A DNA stretch of 13,255 nucleotides from contig PCDB01000044.1 of NCBI GenBank assembly GCA_002591625.1, positions 24,465-37,719 of the forward strand. The letters are read 5' to 3'. Made by a program: the position numbers and the translations under genes. Positions 1 through 7,885 of this stretch are shown piece after piece; position 1 is the first letter of the stretch; each line of letters begins with the position of its first letter. The notes below the pieces were generated by a model. It did not search any database and was not told the origin of the DNA. It saw only the letters and a program-made list of their open reading frames with translations. The DNA comes from Porticoccaceae bacterium. Lineage in GTDB: Bacteria; Pseudomonadota; Gammaproteobacteria; Pseudomonadales; Porticoccaceae.

Positions 1-96
1 TTGCTCCTCTACAAACACCTGTCTGCGAATAATCGTCAGGTCAGAGCTATGCTCATCCCATTTACATGCTTTAATTTTGGCAACTAATCTGTTCAA
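1..96 (-). CDS. GNAT-family N-acetyltransferase, N-terminal part (cut by left window edge)
   Basis: Reading leftward on the minus strand, an open frame runs off the window edge. From a possible TTG start at 96 it encodes a peptide ending in IIRRQVFVEEQ. The pattern (I)RRxVFVEEQ, normally followed by GVP, is the hallmark N-terminal helix of GNAT acetyltransferases, which transfer acetyl from acetyl-CoA to an amine. Only 32 residues are visible, so the substrate cannot be named. No ATG is in frame; an in-frame stop lies about ten codons upstream of the TTG, so the start must be a rare codon within this stretch. The Shine-Dalgarno match is poor. The gene is co-directional with the amidohydrolase but separated from it by 180 bases. 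The family call rests on one short motif. Confidence 0.6.
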   Translation of the reverse strand, partial: MNRLVAKIKACKWDEHSSDLTIIRRQVFVEEQ

Positions 97-276
97 TATA
101 ACCCGGAATATTTTTTATCGAAAGATTCTAACGCAACTTGCTGAGGGCCGATACTCAAGAGCCATGAGTATCCATGTTAAAAGTTTTCCACTCCGAGTGA
201 GGAACTGGACTGAGTTCTAGATGAGATAATTCAAGATTATGTCATCGCTTTTATGTCGCCTCAACGACGAAAAAAA

Positions 277-1152
277 TTAATTCTTGTCGCAGTAGACATC
301 CATTCGCCTATGTGATGAGATAGGCATGCGATCACAAATCTTTTTAATCATCGAGAGATCCAAATCGGCAACCACCGCTCCCTCGCCTTTGTCAAGGCTA
401 GAGATGATATTTCCCCATGAATCAACAACCATCGATTGTCCCCATGTGCTCAACTTTTCAGTGTGTCGACCGCCCTGATTTGGCGCCACTATAAAACACT
501 GGCACTCTATGGCCCTAGCACGCAGTAAAATTTCCCAATGATCCCTCCCCGTTGCCTCTGTGAACGCGGATGGGAGCACTATTATTCTCACACCTCTTTG
601 CGCAAAATCGAGAAATAACTCCGGAAAACGGATATCATAGCATATGGCCAAACCTATTCGACCCCAAGGACTGTCAAAAACCACCGATCTGGTTCCGTGG
701 CTAAAATCATCAGACTCTCGATAACGTCGATTAGTATCGGAAACATCTACATCAAAAAGATGTATTTTGTCGTAATATTCATAAACATGTCCTTCAGGGT
801 GAAAAACCACTGAAGTTGCGTAGGGTTTGTCAACGTCCCCAGATTGGCGATCAAATCCCTCAATTGAATGCCTTAAAGGGAAGCTCCCGGCAACGATCCA
901 CATACCGATTTCTTTTGCCATCTGTGCGAAGGTTTCCAAAAACTCAACCTCTTGGGATTTACATAATAACGGTCTGGTGCCATAAGTCAGAAAATTTTCT
1001 GGCAAAACGGCTAATTCAACAGACTCCCGCTTGGCTTGGTTCAACAACTTACGTGCCGAAAGCAAGTTAGCATGGAAATCTAATGTGCTAACCATCTGAA
1101 TGGCCGCAACTCTGACATTGGCGTTTTCTATTGCAAGTCTACTATTTGTCAT
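277..1152 (-). CDS. Carbon-nitrogen hydrolase (nitrilase superfamily, Nit/omega-amidase-like)
   Basis: A 291-residue cytoplasmic amidohydrolase of the nitrilase superfamily. The complete Glu-Lys-Cys catalytic triad is visible: Glu52 in LPENF, Lys129 in YYDKIHLFD and Cys171 in AICYDIRFPE. The protein covers the whole domain with no extra domains, and the length is normal for the Nit1/YbeM branch. Members hydrolyse C-N bonds of small amides; Nit1/YafV relatives act on deaminated glutathione or on omega-amides such as alpha-ketoglutaramate. The exact substrate here is inference. Homology begins near residue 13 (VRVAAIQM), so the start is not tightly fixed; the Shine-Dalgarno signal is weak. It lies 70 bases downstream of lldD on the same strand and could be co-transcribed. 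In many gammaproteobacteria this gene sits beside yhdP and tldD, neither of which is here. Confidence 0.88.
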   Translation of the reverse strand: MTNSRLAIENANVRVAAIQMVSTLDFHANLLSARKLLNQAKRESVELAVLPENFLTYGTRPLLCKSQEVEFLETFAQMAKEIGMWIVAGSFPLRHSIEGFDRQSGDVDKPYATSVVFHPEGHVYEYYDKIHLFDVDVSDTNRRYRESDDFSHGTRSVVFDSPWGRIGLAICYDIRFPELFLDFAQRGVRIIVLPSAFTEATGRDHWEILLRARAIECQCFIVAPNQGGRHTEKLSTWGQSMVVDSWGNIISSLDKGEGAVVADLDLSMIKKICDRMPISSHRRMDVYCDKN

Positions 1153-1222
1153 CTAACTGATATTTCTCAAAACTTTTTCCACTATCGCAGCGCAAAAAAC
1201 CTGTATTCGTCCATAAAAAGGA

Positions 1223-2371
1223 CTAAAGCTTATCAATTAATGTATTTCGGTCAATCATATTTGGTTTGGTATGGCCGGTCAGAGCCATTGCAATCCGCAG
1301 TTCCTCTTTCAAAAGATGTAAGACTTGATTTACGCCCCTCTGTCCTGCAGCAGCCAAAGCATAGACCCACGCCCTGCCAATTAAGACCGCATCGGCACCC
1401 ATGGCCAACATACGGATTATATCAGTGCCAGAGCTAATACCTCCGTCAACGAGAATGGGTACAGTTCCCGCCACTCTATCAGCTATTGCCGGCAGAGCCT
1501 TAACAGTAGAGGGAGCGCCATCTAATTGCCGACCACCGTGATTCGATACGACTATCCCGTCAACGCCACATTTGATGGCTTGTGAGGCGTCTTCAGGATC
1601 TAACAGTCCCTTTACGATAATCTTACCTGACCAATTTTCTCGAACAAATGAGATGTCATCCCAAGTCGCAGAGGGATCAAAATTCTCATCAGTCCAAGCA
1701 AGGAAATCTTTCAATCCGGCATCGGAACCCATTAGAGGGACCAAATTACCCAGATTATGCGGCCCGCCCATGATACCGACATCCCATAACCAGGATGGTC
1801 GTGCCAGTATTTGTAATAGTCGCCATAATCGACATGGTAGCCCATCGCATTTTGTGAGCCCAGACCTAACGTCTCTATAACGCGTGCCCACCACGGGCAA
1901 ATCAACGGTAAGTAACAATACCTCACATCCGGTATTTTGAACTCGTTTCAATAGTTCTTTTAAAAACACTCGATCCTTGGCCATGTAAAGTTGAAACCAC
2001 ATGGGATCCCTAACAGATCCCGCAACCTCCTCTACACTGCACAACGACACAGTAGACATCGTAAATGGGACGTTATTTTTTTCAGCTGCTCGAGCTGCTT
2101 GTACCTCGCCGCGCCTAGCATTAAGACCCGCTATTCCGACAGGGCCAAGAACTACTGGCATGCTATAAGTCGTTCCAAACAAGTCTAACTCGGTGTTAAT
2201 GTTACGCACGTCCTTGAGCACGCGCTGGCGGAGACTAACTTGCTCAAGGTCCCTGCTGTTAGCTCTGTGCGTAGACTCACTTACCGATCCTCCATCGATA
2301 TATTCAAAAAGAAAGTGAGGGATTTTTTTTCGTGCCTGTTCTCTGTAATCCGATACGGAAATGATGTGCAC
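1223..2371 (-). CDS. lldD: FMN-dependent L-lactate dehydrogenase (LldD)
   Basis: A quinone-linked, membrane-associated flavoenzyme that oxidises L-lactate to pyruvate. I place the start at a GTG (2371), giving 382 residues. The N-terminus then reads VHIISVSDYR, as in E. coli LldD, and an AGGAG lies 7 bases upstream. An ATG 26 codons further out gives an extension with no family counterpart. Alignment from memory with E. coli LldD is good throughout. Visible landmarks are Tyr24 (FEYIDGG), the FMN-site run GPVGIAGL, FQLYMAKDR with Tyr129, TVDLPV with Asp157, Lys254 in IVKGLLDPED, catalytic His278 and Arg281 in VVSNHGGRQLDG, and IGRAWVYALA near the C-terminus. E. coli has it in lldPRD; here no lactate permease or LldR regulator lies beside it. 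Glycolate or mandelate oxidases share the fold, but the LldD-specific segments WDVG, GxPHxLGN and NFDPS are present. Confidence 0.93.
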   Translation of the reverse strand: MHIISVSDYREQARKKIPHFLFEYIDGGSVSESTHRANSRDLEQVSLRQRVLKDVRNINTELDLFGTTYSMPVVLGPVGIAGLNARRGEVQAARAAEKNNVPFTMSTVSLCSVEEVAGSVRDPMWFQLYMAKDRVFLKELLKRVQNTGCEVLLLTVDLPVVGTRYRDVRSGLTKCDGLPCRLWRLLQILARPSWLWDVGIMGGPHNLGNLVPLMGSDAGLKDFLAWTDENFDPSATWDDISFVRENWSGKIIVKGLLDPEDASQAIKCGVDGIVVSNHGGRQLDGAPSTVKALPAIADRVAGTVPILVDGGISSGTDIIRMLAMGADAVLIGRAWVYALAAAGQRGVNQVLHLLKEELRIAMALTGHTKPNMIDRNTLIDKL

Positions 2372-2378
2372 TCCCCTT

Positions 2379-2383
2379 CTCCT
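2379..2383 (-). promoter_or_regulatory. Ribosome binding site deciding the GTG start of lldD
   Basis: On the minus strand AGGAG stands 7 bases before the GTG at 2371. It lies inside the frame that would be coding if the upstream ATG at 2449 were used, so it supports the shorter protein. Confidence 0.7.
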
Positions 2384-2474
2384 CTGCTCAATTATTAAAT
2401 AGATTGAAGCCTCGAGCCTTTGCGCAAGAACACAACTGAGACAAACCACGATACACTAAAGATCAACTGCAGCT

Positions 2475-3446
2475 TTATGTGCGGCTGCGACGGTATTTTT
2501 TTTCTGCTCTGCGTCTCTCTGTTGCCTCATATGCACCTGCTCCAATGTGATCTTCCCCACGTGATTTGGAAAGCATTATTTGCCTTTGTCGTTCGGAGAA
2601 TCGTTGCTGTTTCTGCTCATTATGGGTCCCGTAACAGTGCTTGCATGATTGTCCTTTAGCGTAAGATGACAACATTTTATCCGCTGTCGTGATTGGCATT
2701 CGACATGCGTGACATTGATCATAAGAGCCTTTTTCAAGATCATGATTGACCGCCACGCGATTATCAAATACAAAACACTCACCGGACCAAAGTGATTCAT
2801 CCTCCGGTACCGTTCTGAGATAATTTAGTATCCCCCCTTCAAGTTGATAGACCTCTTTAACACCTATACTCTTAGCGTACGCTGTTGCCTTCTCGCACCT
2901 TATTCCGCCGGTGCAAAACATTGCAACCTTACTATGTTTTTGAGGATTTATATTATTATGAGCCCATTCAGGGAAATCTCTGAAAGATTTTGTGTTGGGA
3001 TTGACGGCATCTTTAAATGTACCTATCCCCACTTCGTAGCTATTTCGGGTATCTATTACCAGAACCTCCGGATCATTAATTAAATTATTCCAATGAACTG
3101 GATCAACTCGGATCCCTGTAGTTTCCTTCGGGTCAATATGCTCAACTCCCATTGAAACAATTTCCCGTTTCAACTTAACCTTTGCTCGATAGAAAGGAAC
3201 CTCATCATGAGTCGATCTCTTAGTATCAATATCATCACTCCCGATCAGGAGTGACAAAAACTCAACAAACCCATCGACAGAAGACCCAGCGCCTGAGATC
3301 GTTCCATTAATTCCCTCCTCCGCTAATAAAATGGTGCCTAGAAGATCGTTTAGCTTCATCTCATTGAGGATGCTTTCTCGCAACATCTCACAATTATCCA
3401 AAGTAACAAACTTATATAATGAACAAGTGACGTACTTTTTTACCAT
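2475..3446 (-). CDS. trhO: tRNA uridine(34) hydroxylase TrhO (YceA-type, rhodanese domain)
   Basis: TrhO carries out oxygen-dependent hydroxylation of uridine 34 in the anticodon wobble position, giving ho5U34, the first step to mo5U/cmo5U. The 323-residue protein has an N-terminal acylphosphatase-like domain (LYKFVTL, then LLAEEGINGTISG at about 41-52). A central rhodanese domain follows (VIDTRNSYEV at about 130) with active-site loop FCTGGIRCEKA; Cys178 is the reactive cysteine. A C-terminal Cys cluster has Cys245, Cys248, Cys268 and Cys271, then a strongly basic tail. I chose the ATG at 3446 because family members begin a few residues before the LYKF motif; the in-frame ATG at 3479 would add 11 residues without a counterpart. 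A GAGAAGG lies a rather long 12 bases upstream. It is the first gene of the minus-strand run leading to lldD, which starts 103 bases downstream. Confidence 0.93.
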   Translation of the reverse strand: MVKKYVTCSLYKFVTLDNCEMLRESILNEMKLNDLLGTILLAEEGINGTISGAGSSVDGFVEFLSLLIGSDDIDTKRSTHDEVPFYRAKVKLKREIVSMGVEHIDPKETTGIRVDPVHWNNLINDPEVLVIDTRNSYEVGIGTFKDAVNPNTKSFRDFPEWAHNNINPQKHSKVAMFCTGGIRCEKATAYAKSIGVKEVYQLEGGILNYLRTVPEDESLWSGECFVFDNRVAVNHDLEKGSYDQCHACRMPITTADKMLSSYAKGQSCKHCYGTHNEQKQQRFSERQRQIMLSKSRGEDHIGAGAYEATERRRAEKKYRRSRT

Positions 3447-3525
3447 TTTTTTGGTTACCCTTCTCAATTTGCTGTGCATGATAACGAAAACACTCAGTCA
3501 AACACATATAATATCGAAGTAAAAT

Positions 3526-3552
3526 TAACCCTTTGCTTTTAGCATTGGGTTA
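3526..3552. repeat. 27-bp imperfect palindrome upstream of trhO
   Basis: Symmetrical dyad: TAACCC, TT spacer, TGC, five-base centre TTTTA, GCA, TT spacer, GGGTTA. Nine of eleven positions per arm pair, and the mismatches are symmetric. It lies 80-106 bases upstream of the trhO start in non-coding DNA. It could be an operator or a small hairpin; no U-tract makes it a clear terminator. Function is unknown. Confidence 0.4.
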
Positions 3553-3695
3553 TAAATCATTGGGCATACCTCAATCCGAAGCAAACATTCTCGTTCAACT
3601 AAAAGGCGCTTCAAACTGGAGAATAAAATATCTATAATCCACCGTATGATGGCGTCGGCCAACTGTTATTTAGTTGAAGAAATCTAATTAAAAAA

Positions 3696-3983
3696 ATGTC
3701 CAGCCCAATTATCAACTATATATACATTAATATGCCTCCCAAAGTCGAATGGAACTGCGCTTTCCATAGTGAAGTGGGAAGGGTGGAACTTAATAAGCGA
3801 GGAAGGGTACACTGGGTTAGCGCCATGTACCGCATAATTATTAATCAGGATGGATTGGAGTTAAAATACTTGAGGGGCGATTTAAGATTAGACCTTGAGG
3901 AGAAATTGGTTCTTAGACGTGTCAAACAAATTTTTTCTAGGGAGGTAAGATACAAAATCTACCAAGCCGCTAAGACTCTTTGA
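3696..3983 (+). CDS. Small hypothetical protein
   Basis: A 95-residue open frame on the plus strand between two minus-strand genes. I do not recognise the family. The sequence looks protein-like: mixed hydrophobic and charged residues and a tryptophan-bearing core (PPKVEWNC, RVHWVSAMYRIII). There is a probable beta-rich first half and a helical, Leu/Arg/Lys-rich end from DLRLDLEEK to the C-terminus. There is no signal peptide or membrane segment. No opposite-strand gene explains it. The first 12 residues are Ile/Tyr/Asn-rich and look non-conserved; translation may begin at the second methionine (3732, MPPKVEW). Neither start has a convincing Shine-Dalgarno, which lowers confidence. The stop codon lies inside a small hairpin (3980-3995), and the gene converges on pyrF. 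Confidence 0.5.
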   Translation: MSSPIINYIYINMPPKVEWNCAFHSEVGRVELNKRGRVHWVSAMYRIIINQDGLELKYLRGDLRLDLEEKLVLRRVKQIFSREVRYKIYQAAKTL

Positions 3984-3999
3984 GAGAGTTCTCAATGAT

Positions 4000-4698
4000 T
4001 TATGCCAGCGACTGATTTATTTTCCTGAGTGCTTTAAGCGGGGCCTCTGCCTTGGTTATTGCTCTTCCTATTACGAGGTAATTACTTCCCATTTCAATTG
4101 CTCTCCTTGGCTCCATCACTCTGCACTGATCATCCTTGTTATCACCTGGAAGACGAATCCCCGGAGTCACTAGCGTAAAGTTTGTGCCCATTTCTATTCT
4201 TAATAATCGTGCTTCTTTGGCAGAGCATACGACCCCGTCAAGTCCGCTCTCTTTAGCCTGGTTCGCAAGATGAAGGACCTGATGCTCTATATTCGAACAG
4301 ACACCGGTCTCTGCTAATTCAGCCGAATCCATGCTTGTAAGAACAGTAACTCCGATCAGAAGCATGTCACTACCCTGTTCAATTAGCTTTTGTTTCGCCA
4401 ATGCCATCATCCTGACGCCTCCGGATGCATGCACGTTGGTCATCCAAACACCGAGTTCAGCGGCCGAACACACGGCTCTCGAGACTGTATTAGGAATATC
4501 ATGAAACTTGAGATCCAAAAAAACTGAATAACCGCGACTGACTAGATGGCTAACAAATGAGGGCCCCGCTCTCGTGAATAGCTCATTACCAACCTTCAAA
4601 CGACACTCGCTGGGCAATAATTGATCAACCAGCCTCAGCGCATCACCTGCATTTGAGAAATCCAAAGCCACAATAATTTTATTATTCTCTTCATCCAT
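4000..4698 (-). CDS. pyrF: Orotidine 5'-phosphate decarboxylase (PyrF)
   Basis: PyrF catalyses the last step of de novo UMP synthesis: OMP is decarboxylated to UMP and CO2 in the cytoplasm. The 232-residue protein has the full TIM-barrel and the normal length. Active-site residues are all visible: Asp13 in VALDF, Lys35 in LKVGNELF, and the signature DLKFHDIPNTV with Asp62, Lys64 and Asp67. Phosphate and base contacts are TPGIRLPGD (from residue 178) and VIGRAIT with Arg212. It follows lapA with a 9-base gap on the same strand, so the two are very probably co-transcribed. In E. coli the order is lapA-lapB-pyrF; here lapB is missing from between them. The start at 4698 is at the expected family position. 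Confidence 0.96.
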   Translation of the reverse strand: MDEENNKIIVALDFSNAGDALRLVDQLLPSECRLKVGNELFTRAGPSFVSHLVSRGYSVFLDLKFHDIPNTVSRAVCSAAELGVWMTNVHASGGVRMMALAKQKLIEQGSDMLLIGVTVLTSMDSAELAETGVCSNIEHQVLHLANQAKESGLDGVVCSAKEARLLRIEMGTNFTLVTPGIRLPGDNKDDQCRVMEPRRAIEMGSNYLVIGRAITKAEAPLKALRKINQSLA

Positions 4699-4707
4699 GC
4701 TTTCGGT

Positions 4708-4962
4708 TCACTCGGAAACTTTATTTTTCATTTTAGCTAATAAACGTCTATAACGAATCAATATGATCGAGCTTGATCCAATACCAAGTATAGAGCCTAG
4801 GAATAGAAAAATTAACAGCCAAAACCCCAGACTCAGAGGTGCAGACTCGAAAAACACAAAATTAAGCCTTACAGGATGATTGTTGAATAGAGCAAAGATC
4901 GCACCAATTATAAAAGCTCCTAGAACCAATATAACTCTGACAAACCTGTACAAAGTGTCCAA
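4708..4962 (-). CDS. lapA: LapA (YciS) inner-membrane protein, lipopolysaccharide assembly protein A domain
   Basis: An 84-residue membrane protein with two transmembrane segments, roughly residues 7-26 and 42-68. Between them is the LapA/DUF1049 signature NNHPVRLNFVFF, and a short basic cytoplasmic tail follows (RYRRLLAKMKNK). In E. coli LapA pairs with LapB, which helps control LpxC turnover by FtsH and so lipopolysaccharide supply. That partner is not adjacent here. The start is a TTG at 4962: on the minus strand GGAG lies 7 bases before it and no ATG is available, while the family N-terminus fits this position. The usual upstream neighbours rpsA and ihfB are also absent; the next gene upstream is rpmE, 295 bases away. 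Confidence 0.88.
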   Translation of the reverse strand: MDTLYRFVRVILVLGAFIIGAIFALFNNHPVRLNFVFFESAPLSLGFWLLIFLFLGSILGIGSSSIILIRYRRLLAKMKNKVSE

Positions 4963-4969
4963 GCTAATG

Positions 4970-4973
4970 CTCC
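4970..4973 (-). promoter_or_regulatory. Ribosome binding site for the TTG start of lapA
   Basis: GGAG on the minus strand lies 7 bases upstream of the TTG at 4962. It is the reason for accepting a rare start codon, since no ATG or GTG is suitably placed. Confidence 0.6.
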
Positions 4974-5257
4974 AAAAACTGTCCCAAGACCGTCTATTGT
5001 ACTCTTATCTATCAAGCGCACGCCAAAAATTCAAAACTTTCGCTAGAAAAATACCATTACTCGAAATGGCCAATAAATTTGAATTATGAGACAAAAACAA
5101 AAAGGATTCCCAAAAATGAGACTACTTTCTGAGTCCAATGCTTATGACAGTTGCTCGACTCCCAAGACTAAAAAGCAAATGGTTAGACATAGCCCAGATA
5201 ACGGAGGTATCAGCCAATTAAAAGATGAACCTAAACTTAGCATTCGGGGGGCGTAAC

Positions 5258-5470
5258 TCAGACTTTCTTTTTGCCGCCAAAACGTCTATTGAACCGATCT
5301 ATACGACCACCCGTGTCGAGAACCTTCTGCTTGCCGGTATAGAAAGGATGGCACTCAGAGCAAACGTCAAGATAGATACTCTTCGATCGAGTGGAACCAA
5401 CTTTTATCACGTTTCCACAACTACAGGTCGCTGTCAATTCATGATATGTTGGGTGGCTATCAGTTTTCAT
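5258..5470 (-). CDS. rpmE: 50S ribosomal protein bL31, zinc-binding form
   Basis: A small large-subunit ribosomal protein at the central protuberance and inter-subunit bridge. The 70-residue protein matches type A bL31 throughout, including [20 protein letters not shown] and [14 protein letters not shown]. All four zinc cysteines are present (Cys16, Cys18, Cys37, Cys40), so this is the C+ form that binds zinc. I chose the ATG at 5470 (MKTDSHP): GGAG lies 6 bases upstream, and this is the family start. The ATG directly before it would have a spacer of only 3 bases. It is divergent from priA, the common gammaproteobacterial arrangement. Confidence 0.96.
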   Translation of the reverse strand: MKTDSHPTYHELTATCSCGNVIKVGSTRSKSIYLDVCSECHPFYTGKQKVLDTGGRIDRFNRRFGGKKKV

Positions 5471-5601
5471 CATATACTCCAAACGGCTGCTGTCCCCCTT
5501 CAGGAAAGAAGGAGCTCGGGGATAAGTTTCAACTAAAAGTCTCGAGCGCGCGCGGAGTTGAACAGAATTTCTATAAGTTACAAAAATTTTAGTGAGTTTT
5601 T
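5471..5601. promoter_or_regulatory. Divergent intergenic region between rpmE and priA
   Basis: These 131 bases must hold the start signals for both genes. On the plus side a TTGAAC (5558-5563) precedes an AT-rich stretch with TACAAA 15 bases later, a poor-spacing candidate for priA. On the rpmE side the leader contains a small CCTTC/GAAGG hairpin before the ribosome binding site. Neither is a confident regulatory call. Confidence 0.3.
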
Positions 5602-7803
5602 ATGCCAGTCTCCCATAAAACCATAGTTAGAGTGGCAGTGCCTTCTCCCCTTCGCAGGTTATTTGACTACAACGTCAAAGAAAGCTGCGCGTTTGCTCCC
5701 AATTCGCTTGTCGCCGGCATGAGGGTCTCGGTGCCTTTTGGTCGCCGACAAATCATAGGAATTATTGTAGAAATTACAAATCATAGCGATATAGTGCCGG
5801 AAAAGCTAAAAGACGTCACAGAGTTTGTTGACGATCAACCTATCTTATCGGGCAGACTGCTGAAACTTTTCAAGTGGGCCTCCAGTTATTACCAGTTCCC
5901 AATCGGAGAAACATTGTTTCACTCGTTGCCGATACTTCTCAGGAATGGGGAGCCATTGCCTGAACTCCGAGAACGATATTGGACTTTAAGTCAAAAAGGT
6001 CTAGACGCTGGTGAGGAATTGTTGGTTTCGACACCGAGACAATCCTCTTTGTTCAAGCTGCTCAAAAGTAAAATCAACATAAAAGAAAGTTTTATATTAG
6101 AGCAATTCTCCCGATCTATTCTCTCAAAATTAGAAGAACGAGGCTATGCACAGCTTGAATATAAAGAGAATGAGCGAGTCGCTGATGACATTTTAGTTGG
6201 TAACCCGAGAGAACCTAACCAAGAACAACAGATTGTTTTAGATGCGATAACCCTCAATGATTTTAATTGTTGGTTAATTGATGGGGTTACGGGCAGTGGG
6301 AAAACAGAGATCTACCTAAAATGCATAGAAAAAATTCTTTTGGCGGGAAAACAAGCACTTGTATTAATCCCCGAGATCAATCTTACGCCGCAGACAGAGC
6401 GGAGGTTTAACAGCCGCTTTAATGTACCAATAGTGGTTTTGCACTCCGGAATAACTAAAAAGCAAAGACTGCAAGGTTGGGCCAAATCGCTTTCTGGAGA
6501 AGTAAAAATTATTTTGGGTACTCGCTCTGCAGTCTTCACGCCGATGAAAAAGCCTGGATTGATAGTTGTGGACGAAGAACATGATAGCTCATATAAGCAA
6601 CAAGACGGCTTCAGATATTCCGCGAGAGATTTATCGGTGATGCGAGCGCAATATGAAGACATTCCAATTCTTCTTGGCTCTGCTACACCCTCGCTGGAGT
6701 CACTAAGAAATTGTGACGAACAACGTTATCGACACCTCATGCTCACGAAAAGAGCTGGTTCAGCAGCAGTGCCAAAATGGCAGACTATTGACATGCGTCA
6801 AGAAAAAATCGAATCTGGTTTTGCAGAAACAACATTGTCCTCAATTGCGGATACTCTCCACAGGTCGGAACAAGTTTTAGTCTTCCTTAACCGGCGCGGT
6901 TTCGCCCCTGTCATGCTCTGCAAGCAGTGCGGATGGGCTGCCGAGTGCAAATATTGCGATTCAAAAATGACCCTGCATCGGAGCTGCAATCAACTGATAT
7001 GCCACCATTGCGGGGCTAGATCAAATCCGCCTGCAGGTTGTCCTGCATGCGGCTCAGGCCAACTGATTGCTTGCGGAGAAGGCACCGAGCGCAGTGAGCT
7101 TATGCTTCAAGATCGGTTTAGAAACACCCAGATACTTCGGGTTGATCGAGATACAACAAAAAAACGCGGGCATATGCTGGAGGTAATACAGACTGCTCAG
7201 AAAGGTCACCCATGTATCCTCCTCGGAACCCAAATGCTTGCAAAAGGGCATCATTTTCAACATGTAACGTTGGTGGTAATAGTCGATGCCGATGCCAGCT
7301 TACTTAGTCCAGACTTTCGATCCACGGAACGAATGGGGCAGCTGCTAACGCAGGTAGCCGGCAGGAGTGGGCGGGGCACGCTGCCTGGTAATGTGCTAGT
7401 TCAGAGTTACCAACCCCATCATCCCGTGTTGCAGATTTTATTAGGAAAAGGCTATGGGCCGTTCGCACGCGAGCTGCTAGCTCACAGGAGAAAGGTTGAC
7501 CTACCGCCATACCAGTATTTGGCTTTAGTCAGGGCAGAATCGAAACTAGCCTCAAGAGCCGAGAGATTTTTGCTCATGGCAAAAGCAACCGCCGACAGCA
7601 TTAGAAAATCTTCCAAAGCTTTATACTATACCGGTCCATTGCCAGCGCTATTGGAACGCCGATCAGGAAGATATCGCTACATTCTTCGCATAGAATGCAA
7701 AAATCGTAAACTTTTAAACAGTGTGTTGGACAAATTAGCTCGAAACTTAGAATCTGATCACAGCGTTCGCTGGTGTATCGATGTTGATCCCCAAGAATTT
7801 TGA
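5602..7803 (+). CDS. priA: Primosomal protein N' (replication restart helicase PriA)
   Basis: PriA is a 3'-to-5' DNA helicase that recognises abandoned replication forks and reloads DnaB through PriB/DnaT or PriC. The 733-residue protein is full length. The N-terminal DNA-binding domain starts at about residue 8 (IVRVAVPSPLRRLFDY). Walker A is GVTGSGKTE with Lys234, and the DEEH box is at 324-327. The eight zinc cysteines fall as four pairs (440/443, 449/452, 467/470, 480/483), with spacing as in E. coli PriA. Helicase motif QVAGRSGRG is at about 584, followed by the C-terminal domain. A weak AGTGAG precedes the ATG. It is head-to-head with rpmE and 82 bases before the SPOR gene. In Pseudomonas-like genomes argS follows priA; it is absent here. 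Confidence 0.97.
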   Translation: MPVSHKTIVRVAVPSPLRRLFDYNVKESCAFAPNSLVAGMRVSVPFGRRQIIGIIVEITNHSDIVPEKLKDVTEFVDDQPILSGRLLKLFKWASSYYQFPIGETLFHSLPILLRNGEPLPELRERYWTLSQKGLDAGEELLVSTPRQSSLFKLLKSKINIKESFILEQFSRSILSKLEERGYAQLEYKENERVADDILVGNPREPNQEQQIVLDAITLNDFNCWLIDGVTGSGKTEIYLKCIEKILLAGKQALVLIPEINLTPQTERRFNSRFNVPIVVLHSGITKKQRLQGWAKSLSGEVKIILGTRSAVFTPMKKPGLIVVDEEHDSSYKQQDGFRYSARDLSVMRAQYEDIPILLGSATPSLESLRNCDEQRYRHLMLTKRAGSAAVPKWQTIDMRQEKIESGFAETTLSSIADTLHRSEQVLVFLNRRGFAPVMLCKQCGWAAECKYCDSKMTLHRSCNQLICHHCGARSNPPAGCPACGSGQLIACGEGTERSELMLQDRFRNTQILRVDRDTTKKRGHMLEVIQTAQKGHPCILLGTQMLAKGHHFQHVTLVVIVDADASLLSPDFRSTERMGQLLTQVAGRSGRGTLPGNVLVQSYQPHHPVLQILLGKGYGPFARELLAHRRKVDLPPYQYLALVRAESKLASRAERFLLMAKATADSIRKSSKALYYTGPLPALLERRSGRYRYILRIECKNRKLLNSVLDKLARNLESDHSVRWCIDVDPQEF

Positions 7804-7885
7804 AGTGCTATCTTAAACAGCATGAGAATTTTTACCCTAAAGTAATTAAGTAATCTACAATCGGCAGCCTACGAGGATTATATAA

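Noticed and set aside
2372..2449. 26-residue N-terminal extension of lldD from the ATG at 2449
   Set aside because: No family counterpart, and the AGGAG for the GTG start lies inside it.
3980..3995. Hairpin TTGAGA-GAGT-TCTCAA between the hypothetical gene and pyrF as a bidirectional terminator
   Set aside because: Stem is only 6 bp and AT-rich, with no U-tract on either strand.
4963..5257. Possible remnant of ihfB or rpsA upstream of lapA
   Set aside because: Translation in the lapA direction shows no recognisable IHF-beta or S1 C-terminal sequence.
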